From Hibiscus mutabilis (lineage: Eukaryota; Streptophyta; Magnoliopsida; Malvales; Malvaceae), in contig CM033732.1 of NCBI GenBank assembly GCA_019671005.1, forward strand, positions 41,901,392 to 41,965,391: 64,000 nucleotides of DNA. Direction: 5' to 3'. A program made the translations under genes and the position numbers. Positions 56,145-64,000 of this stretch are shown here, in pieces. Each line of letters begins with the position of its first letter. The stretch's first letter is position 1. The notes beneath the pieces were generated by a model that had not been told where the DNA came from, did not search any database, and worked only from the letters and a program-made list of their open reading frames with translations.

Positions 56145-56807
56145 TCAAATAAAGATACAACACATCTTACACCTCATCTTCTTCCTCAAACCTTTCCGAA
56201 ACCTCTTACACCTCATCTTCTCTGTAGCAGCCAACTCTAGGGCATACCGGCTCAACTGCAAAGACTCTTGCTCGTATGCAAATAATGACCAGTTCCCTTG
56301 GACCAAATGGGTGAACCGATCCATCAAACTATCAACGTGAGCTTTACCCACATATTTCTTCTCAAACTCATCCAAGAAATCATCCCGCGAAGGATGATTA
56401 GGGTACCATCCCAACTTTATAGTTTTTCACCATTCTCGTACATTCTCTTTCAATAGGGAAATGGCACATATCAACTTGTCCTCAAGTTCTAATCTCATCT
56501 GTCTCAAGATCTAGTGAGAATCCCTCAACCACTGATATGCCTTAATTGGATTGTCTTGTCCTATTCCAAAGAAATCTGTTGCACTATGGCGTCGCACTCT
56601 TTTTATCGGTGCCTCACGAGGGGTAGTCGAAGGCCTAAGTATGGCCCTCACAATCTGGTGAAGGGCTTGATGTAGATGAAAGAAATAATTAGCAACCCAG
56701 CCACTCTTATCTTCTGACATCTCTTCCAAGTTAGGAACATAAGCCTCATCGTAGCTTCGTTCACAAGAGCCCTAACTCTCTTCATGGTCTCGTGCCCTCC
56801 TTGGCAT
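56145..56807 (-). pseudogene. Element F gag fragment
   Basis: Starts at the ATG at 56807 and matches the D gag (DFLDEFEKKYVGKAH, YALELAATEK). The frame is broken near 56430-56510 and at 56747-56777. Everything downstream (protease, pol) is missing beyond about 56150. Confidence 0.75.
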
Positions 56808-56896
56808 GATTACTTTATGTACAAGCAAACAAAAATGGTTACACCACTTATCACTCTAGACAACCCCTGGGGCTTTCCTAGAACCGGCTAAACCTA

Positions 56897-56909
56897 GGCT
56901 TTAATGCCA
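56897..56909 (-). promoter_or_regulatory. F primer-binding site
   Basis: TGGCATTAAAGCC on the minus strand, a mutated initiator-Met tRNA site, 5 bp from the LTR end at 56915. Confidence 0.65.
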
Positions 56910-56914
56910 TTAAA

Positions 56915-58510
56915 TATAACACTTTCAACCTGGATATCACATTTGGGCCTAAAGCCCAATCTATTACCATAAAATTTCCAACCTAGTTTAGCCCAAACCA
57001 TATCCATTTTCATAAAAGCCATTAAGTTCAATTATTTTGACATAGATAAATAGTTAGAAAATGTTACATAGAAGCTCTATCTAAAATACTTAATTAAAAG
57101 TATTCGACTCACAATTTAAAATCCAAAATAGAGTTATAATACAAACATAGGGTCCTACGAATACATAACCCTATATAATCTAAGTGTTGTACTCGAACTC
57201 AAGTAGATGCTGAAGTCTTACTTCAATGGTGATCTAACATTGCACGCTAACCTACTAACATGGGAACAAAAATAACAATTCTGAATGCTGAGCTAACGAA
57301 GCTCAGTGGATACACTTTCACTCAACCATGCTTCATGAAAATCATAATTATGAGCATGTATCTAAAAATGATATCATAGAAAAATATAACAATGGCGCTA
57401 CCTCTAACCGCCTAAACACACAACAAACAATAAGGATGCATTAATCTCACACATCACATATGCATCATACCAACTAAACTTGGAGTAAGGCCCGGTGCCA
57501 CACAGCCTCAGAAGCGTACACTCTAAGTGAGGCCCTATGTCACAGAGCCTCGGGAATGTACACTCGTACTCGGAATCTCTCTTTAAGTATCATCGTATGA
57601 GGCCTGGTGTCATACAACCTCGGTAACATAGTGTTGCAACACGCTCTCTAGGTATCTAGATTTCATCAACCAAGGTGACTCTACCACACAAGTGTCTTTA
57701 CGTGGCACACAACATTTACTCGATCTACAAAAGATCCCGATTGTTACTAATACAAATAAGTCACCCAAGTCTTTACCAAAATTTACACATTATGCTCATA
57801 TGTGATGTTTAAATCTCAGTTTCTTAGTTTTACTATTTGTTTTACCACATTAGAAGCCCATTCGGCCATAGTCCTCAAATTATAAGCATCTCAAACTCAA
57901 AACGTAATTTTTGAGTAGATTGTCCAGTGGGTACCGATACTGGCCCTGAAGTGCCGATACGATACCCCTTGGGTACTGGTACTCACATGCATACCGATAC
58001 AAATTGAGCTTACTAGAATTTCTCAAAACTATAGCGTATCAATACGGGTCAACCCGTACCGATACCAGTTTGCATGGCGTACCAGTACAAGTTAAACACC
58101 GTACCGGTACAACTTTCTCAGCTCATTCAATGAAACAATGTTCTTTAAACCTATAACACTAGGGTATCGATACTACCTCCCTGTGTACCGATACCAAAGT
58201 TCAGAAATAGCTTTTTAGGCTCGAAAACCACTTCTCAAGCACTCAATTCTTAACCATTAACCTTCAAACTCGATCCTACATATTATGAGATTATTTAGGG
58301 TGGTTTACTACCATTTTTACAAAATTTTAGCACTTAAAATGAGTTTCACTATTAAAGAGGGTCTCAGGCATTTAACATCCAAAAATAATCATACGTATCA
58401 AATCGAGCAAACAAGGCATCATTCTTAGGATATGTATGAAGCCAAGGAGTTAGTAGTGTACTAACCTTGATTTAAAATATGGAAATGAAGCTCCAAGCCA
58501 ACTCTTCAAG
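56915..58510 (-). repeat. Element F 5' LTR, truncated
   Basis: Uninterrupted homologue of the split D LTR (23268-23969 plus 35012-35870), and therefore the reference that proves the solo LTR C insertion. A palindrome cluster of GTACCGATAC, CGTACCGATACC and CCGTACCGGTAC lies at about 57930-58200. It is cut at 58510 by LTR G. Confidence 0.85.
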
Positions 58511-59454
58511 TGTAGCGATCTTTTTTTTTGAGCTAAAAAATAAGGTTTTAAGGTGTTTGAGGTCTTTTGGGTATTTTAAAAAATGTGTTCCATTGAGGTT
58601 TTAGAAAAAACCGTATTATTTTAAAAATGGAGTCGCCACCGGCCACTAAGGTAGGCCGAGCACCATAAAAACCAGAGATTTTAAAAATGTCGGGTTCGGG
58701 AGTCAATTACGGATGGGGAAGGATTAGCACCCCACACCGCCCAAAATTGGTACTTTAATAATTTTTGCTTTATTAATATTAAACTTTCCGTATTAAAGTG
58801 ACGATTAAATTAACATTTGGTTATAAGCGCGAGTAGATTTTAAAGGCCCTGTTATTCGAGAGTAAACCAAAAGACCACCATCACCACGCTTGACACTGGC
58901 CACGTTTACGCTCGAATAAAAGGGCACCGCATTGACAATAATATATCCGAAATGCAACTTAAAACATGGCAAACATAAATAAATACAATACGATAAAAAT
59001 ATAAATAAATACTAATCTAACATAAATACTAATCTAACATACATAAAATATTAATCTGAAACATACATACGTAAATATTAATCTAACACATAAATAAAAA
59101 CGAATCTAACATAAATAAAATACTACTCTAAAACATTCATGAATACTAATCTAAAATATGATAATTAAGGTAAAATATGTAATACTTATACCTATCAAAA
59201 ATATCTAGATATATTTAAAGTTAATAGTTTATATATTTTATTATTTTTTAAAAAAGGTTTTTATTTATATTATATATGTAGTAATTAAATAAAATACTAT
59301 ACATATTTTTACAAATAAGCATAAAATCATATACATAATATAAAAAATAATAAATTTATTATATATAAAAAATGTGACATAGATAAAAACATATATATAT
59401 ATATATACACCTATATCTTATATCAATATATAATATGCACAAAATAAATTACTT

Positions 59455-59511
<57 letters not shown>

Positions 59512-60747
59512 GTGCATGGATCAAATTATTACAACATGAAGCTAATAAAAATGCATGGATTAAAGTGCATAAGAATTAAATTACTTGGCATAAATAGCAA
59601 ACATTATAGGGCTAAAATGCAACAAATATAAAATACGAAGAAATGATCATAAACTAAAGGAAGTAACAAGTTGGGAATTAAATACTAAAAAAGAGTGACT
59701 AAATTAAAGTAAAACACAAAGAAACAAAGAAGGATGATATTTAATACGCAAAACAAAAAAATGGACTAAAAACATAAATTACCAAAACTGAAACGAAAAC
59801 GGGGAAGAATGGAAAGGACTAGATCTGTAATTATACCCTTAGACTAAAAACGTGGATCCTCCCCTCGGGTTGGGTCACCGCGCGAATCGGTTCATAAAAC
59901 GATGCCGTTTCGTATTGGCCGGTTTAAAACTAAGAGATATTGTTTTTTTAAAATACGGTTTAATAAATAAAAAAACCTAAAAACCCTAAGAGTTTCTCCT
60001 CTTTTCTACACCTCCCTTAACTCGAACGGCGGCCGTATTTCACCATCTCAACGCTGTCATTGGCACGATGGCCTCGGGGCTGAGGTCGGATGATCCTGGC
60101 GAACCTGCGGCGGCCGTAAACAACCCGGTAAGCTCCTAATCCTCTTTTTTTATGCGAAATAAAAGGAAATAAAACAATGAAAATCAAACAGATTTTGAAA
60201 GAAAAAAACTTTTAGACCTTCAAGCTTCTTATATCACTTTCGAATATCTTACAAAAAATGCCCCGTTTTTACAAATTTCACTCAATTTTTTATTTAAAAT
60301 TCCCCACATACATTTGTTTCCCCAGGGTTTTATAAACCCAAAATTTTCCATCTAATAGCAACCCTTCATATTTTTATTCTGATGCAGATCTGACTTGATG
60401 ATGGATGGCCAGATTTTTTAGGGATTAGGGGTATGGCCGGTTGAAGCATAGGGTATGGGTGAGGTAGTGGGTAGTTGTTTGGGGGTAGGTTTTAGGTTTA
60501 TTCTTTAATTTATGCATTTTAGATTGGGTTTGGATTGATTTGTGGGTTTAATTTAAGGGTTTTAGTTTAATTTGGTTTTGGGTGGTTGGAGGTCGGCGGC
60601 AAGGATGAACGACGGCAAACGAGGTGGCGGCGGTGGTGGTTTTAGGGTTAAGGTTGATTTTAGGTTTTTTTGGTTCTGGGTCGAGTCAGGTTTGAATCGA
60701 GTTTTAGGTTTCGGGTTTGGGTAACTCGGATAAAACAGGCTATTACA
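58511..60747 (-). repeat. Tat-like 3' LTR G
   Basis: Minus-oriented LTR starting TGTAATAGCC at 60747 and ending GATCGCTACA at 58511, 2237 bp. It contains the GGCCGGTGGCGACTCC and GGTGCTAATCCTTCCCC U5 block shared with H, an (AAT)n run at 59457-59511 and an (AT)n run at 59393-59407. A polypurine tract sits beside its start, so it is the 3' LTR and the body lies to the right. Confidence 0.75.
59457..59511 (+). repeat. (AAT)n microsatellite in LTR G
   Basis: About 18 perfect AAT units. Confidence 0.95.
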
Positions 60748-60763
60748 GCTGCCCCTCTTTGCT
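60748..60763 (-). promoter_or_regulatory. G polypurine tract
   Basis: GCAAAGAGGGGCAGC on the minus strand directly precedes the LTR start at 60747. Confidence 0.75.
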
Positions 60764-61019
60764 CATTGTTGTGTAATAGCAATAGAGCAAAGACTAAAAA
60801 TGACCTATTTTGTCCGGTCTGGCTAAGCTTTTTCCCTCTTGATGTATGTCTTATTTCTTCAGTAGATCTTCTTTCTCTTCGACGTGTGCCTTCTTTCTTG
60901 ACTTGATTGATCCATCTTGTCAGTCTTGGGAAGCAAAATCTTCAGAATAGGGGTTGTCTGTTGGGAAAGCAAAATGAGTCCGACTTACTACATTATTTGA
61001 TGATGAACTAATACCTAAA

Positions 61020-62289
61020 GAAAATTTGACCCAGCTGCAACACCGACGAAGAGGCAGGGTTTACAAAATTTGATCCAGCTGCAACATTGACGAAGAGGCA
61101 GGATCAGTGGATGAAAGTTCCAATGTCTGATCCAGCTACAACTCTGACGAATAGGCAGTATCAGAAAATTGAAAACTTTTTTTCTTTTTTTCTTCTTTCT
61201 TCTTTTTTCTTTTTTCTTTTATCATTTTTTTGAAATTTTCTCTTTTTTTCTCTCTTTTTTGTTTTTTTTAATTTTTTCTTTTTTTCTTTTTTTGAATTTT
61301 TTTAGATACAACATTGATAAAACTTGAAATTAGTAAATTTTGACCAAGCTACAACACCGACGAAGAGGCATGGTCTAAAGTTAGTAATGTTGATCCAACT
61401 ACGACACTGACGAAGAGGCAGAATCAAGAGTTAGTGAATTTGGTCTAGCTACAACACCGACGAAGAGGCAAGACCGAAAGTTAGTAAATCAGGTTCAGCT
61501 ACAACACCGACGAATAGGCAGAACTGAAAGTTAGACTTAACCAAGTTACAACACCAACAAAGAGGCAAGGTCTGAAGATTTGATCCAGCTACGACTCTAA
61601 CGAAGAGGCGGGATCGAAAGGTTGATGTCTGATCCAGCTACAACTCTGACGAAGAGGAAATATCAGAAAATTGAAAACCTTTTTTTCTTTTTCATTTTTC
61701 TTCATTTTTGTTCTTTTTTGCTTTTTTTCATTTTTTCTCTTTCTTCTTCTTTTTTGCTTTTTTTTCTTTTCTTTCTTTTTTTTTTGCCTTTTTTAGATAC
61801 AACATTGATAAAACTTGAAAGTTAGTAAATTTTGACCAAGCTACAACACCGACGAAGAGGCAAGATCAAAAGTTAGTGAATTTGGTCTAGCTACAACACC
61901 GACGAAGAGACAAGACCAAAACTTAGTGAATTAGGTTCAGCTACAACACTGACGAAGAGGTAATGTATGAGGATTTGATCCAGCTACAACTCGGACAAAG
62001 AGGTAGGATCTGAGGGTTGGTTTCTTTGTGATCAAGCTACGACTCTGACGAAGATGCAGAACCGAAAGGTAATCAAGTCGGATCTATCCATACCATCAAC
62101 GAAGGGCTAAGATCAAATTTTAGCTCTTAGACTCCACTAGACCATCAACGGAGAATCATAATCGGTAACATCAATATGAGTCCTACTACGCCATCAACGG
62201 AGGAGTAGGACTGGATTTCAGCAACTTAGAATTAGCCTTACCATCAATGGAAGGGCTAAATTGAATAACACCAACTTGGATCTTACTAC
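61020..62289. repeat. ~51-bp minisatellite with a 502-bp higher-order unit
   Basis: Units of the form GATCCAGCTACAACTCTGAC then GAAGAGGCAGGATC repeat about every 45-52 bp from 61020 to 62060, then decay into CCATCAACGGA-type units to 62289. A larger block recurs after 502 bp (TCAGAAAATTGAAAAC at 61161 and 61663). Each copy holds a long pyrimidine tract (61175-61310 and 61678-61795) and the same ACAACATTGATAAAACTTGA tail. No coding signal is supported. Confidence 0.85.
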
Positions 62290-64000
62290 TGTAATCACTC
62301 ATTTTCACTTGTAAATATATTAATATTGCATGTATATTCATTATATGTATGTTACTAATATAAGGTGGTGTGTGCATGTATAAGCTATGTATACGTATTA
62401 GGGGTGTATGTATGTTGCGTATGTATCTAGAGTATGAGCGTATTTGATTAATATATAGATGTTATGTTAATTATATGTATGATTATACGTACTTTTACTA
62501 GAATATTATATTAATTAATGATTGTATAATATAAGTATACATTTTCGTATGTATATGTATTGCTGTTATAATTATATTATTATTATTATTGGGCTGACAA
62601 AATGAAAAGAATTAAATATATTAAACCCAAATAAATTTACAGTCCAAGTCCAAGTCCAATTACAAGGCCCGGTTGGACCAAATCTAAATCTTATCTAATT
62701 ACAATGGAGTAGCGTGGGCGTTGGATCAAGATCGATCCAACGCCACGATGCAACCAGAAGTCAAAAATATTCGCCAGCGCGTGTTCCACACGTATGGACC
62801 GTTCGAGTGCCACGCGCGCGTGTGGTCCACGCACGGACGCTTTAACATCCCACGCGCGCGTAAGATCCATGCGTTCTGACTCCTCGACCGCGGAGCTCCA
62901 CGTGGCGAAATCTGAAGCCGTCTCATCAAATCGAGGCTTCATCCAGGCCGATCGTTCTTCAAGCCATCTCGACCGTTAGATCAGATCGATCTAACGGCCG
63001 AGAACGTGTCCGCCTCTCGGCGAATCGTCCATATCGCCACCGCGCCCGATATTGATCCCGTGTGCCGAGAACATGCCCAAGATAACAAGCAAAATTGTCA
63101 GTCCAGTTCAGATCTGAAAAAAGCAAGATGCAACTTGCAACAAAACAGAGACAATAATATATATGAAACGGGAACTTTTGTAACGGGGATAAGAAAGGGG
63201 GTAGTAACAAAAAAAGAGAGAACAGAGATCTTGTAGAAACAAAAAAATTGTAACCAGTCAAGTGATAATCAAAAGACAATCCAGTGGTAAACACTTGTCT
63301 CTTTTTCTTACTTGTTTTCTTTACATGCATATACAAAATAGAACAAAAAACAGAAACAAAAAAAGGAGAGTAGTCTTACCGGCGTTGTTTGTGGGTCTTC
63401 CCTTCCTCAGTGATAAGCCTTTCGGCTTCTACAAGCCAGATCTGGTGAACTAAAGGGAGGAGAAGACCCTTTATAATTTTGTTTTGGTCTAAAAAAATTT
63501 TTTTTTTTGGTTCGTATTTCCTAGATCTAGGGCAAATAGAGGTATATCCTCTGAATCCAACCTAGGATTCGTGTTGAGGACGAAAAGAGGGTTGTTTTGG
63601 TGTATTTTGGAGGCTCGCCAGTGCCGGTTAGCGGCGGCCGGCGGCGGAGAATACGACGGCCGGCCGCCGGATTCTGGGTTTCAGAAGAACAAGGGAGAGA
63701 AAAATGAAGAACATGGTTCTTGTAAAAACCAGAAAATGAAACAAATGGTTAAAATTTTGATTTCGGCCTAAAAAGAGGGTTTATATAGGCGTTATTATTT
63801 TGCTAAATGGGTAAATTACACACTTAATCCCACCGCGTTTTCAATATTTTCGTTTTTGTCTCGCCGCATGGTATAATCACAATCCTGGTCCCCCTGATAT
63901 TTCAAAAGTTTACAATCTAGTCCCTAAATTACACCGAATCAGTTTCTAAATGGTAAAATTACGCCCTTAACCATCCCGCGTTTTTGAATTTTTCATTTTG
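62290..64000 (+). repeat. Tat-like LTR J, running off the window
   Basis: Starts TGTAATCACTCATTTTCACT with no polypurine tract to its left, so it is probably a 5' LTR nested in the G repeat array. It shares its start and general course with LTR I at 4751. GC-rich palindromic words near 62715-62745 (GGATCAAGATCGATCC) and 62975-62995 (GATCAGATCGATC) occur. A TTATATAGG TATA-like box at 63781-63789 is a promoter candidate. Confidence 0.55.

Noticed and set aside
61020..62289. CRISPR-like regular repeats
   Set aside because: Units vary, there are no unique spacers of constant length, and the context is a plant Tat-like retroelement.

Overview
This window looks like nuclear DNA of a flowering plant, most likely a eudicot. 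It is AT-rich and gene-poor, and most of it is decayed LTR retrotransposons of the plant Ty3/gypsy lineages Athila, Tat-like and Tekay/Del-type chromovirus, with a little Ty1/copia. I cannot name the species. Only two intact protein genes are supported. Both are single-exon, minus-strand EF-hand Ca2+-binding proteins of 89 and 93 residues (6880-7149 and 55117-55398). They are clear paralogues and look like a former tandem pair now about 48 kb apart.

Layout. 1-5790: an Athila LTR end beside a chromovirus LTR, then the non-coding 3' part and LTR of a Tat-like element with a minisatellite. 5957-8905: EF-hand gene 1 among small inverted-repeat elements, one with a telomere-like core. 8964-11146: a copia reverse transcriptase relic, a ~400-bp LTR and a truncated larger LTR. 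11147-22783: a minus-strand Athila element with gag, protease, RT, RNase H, integrase, a post-integrase ORF and a 3' LTR. 23268-41212: a minus-strand chromovirus D whose 3' LTR is split by solo LTR C, which is itself split by plus-strand chromovirus B (25397-33727, target duplication GTAAA). 41213-41972: a Tat LTR fragment. 41973-about 50900: plus-strand chromovirus E. 51022-54902: a second copy of the ~400-bp LTR, non-coding DNA and a triplicated 44-bp repeat. 55117-55398: EF-hand gene 2 with a TATA box and G-box. 56145-64000: a gag-LTR fragment of a D-family element (F), cut by the 3' LTR of a minus-strand Tat-like element (G). G's tandem-repeat region is in turn entered by another Tat-like LTR (J).

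All retroelement reading frames carry stops and frameshifts, so none looks autonomous. The most unusual signal is two families of short palindromic words spread through unrelated LTRs. One (GTTGCC-NN-GGCAAC) marks the Athila LTRs and also recurs inside its coding regions, where it encodes Ala/His/Asp/Thr-rich insertions at variable linkers. The other (CGTACCGGTACG and variants) clusters inside the LTRs of five chromovirus copies. The host genes themselves show no operon-like organisation. Their shared story is local duplication followed by separation through nested insertion.
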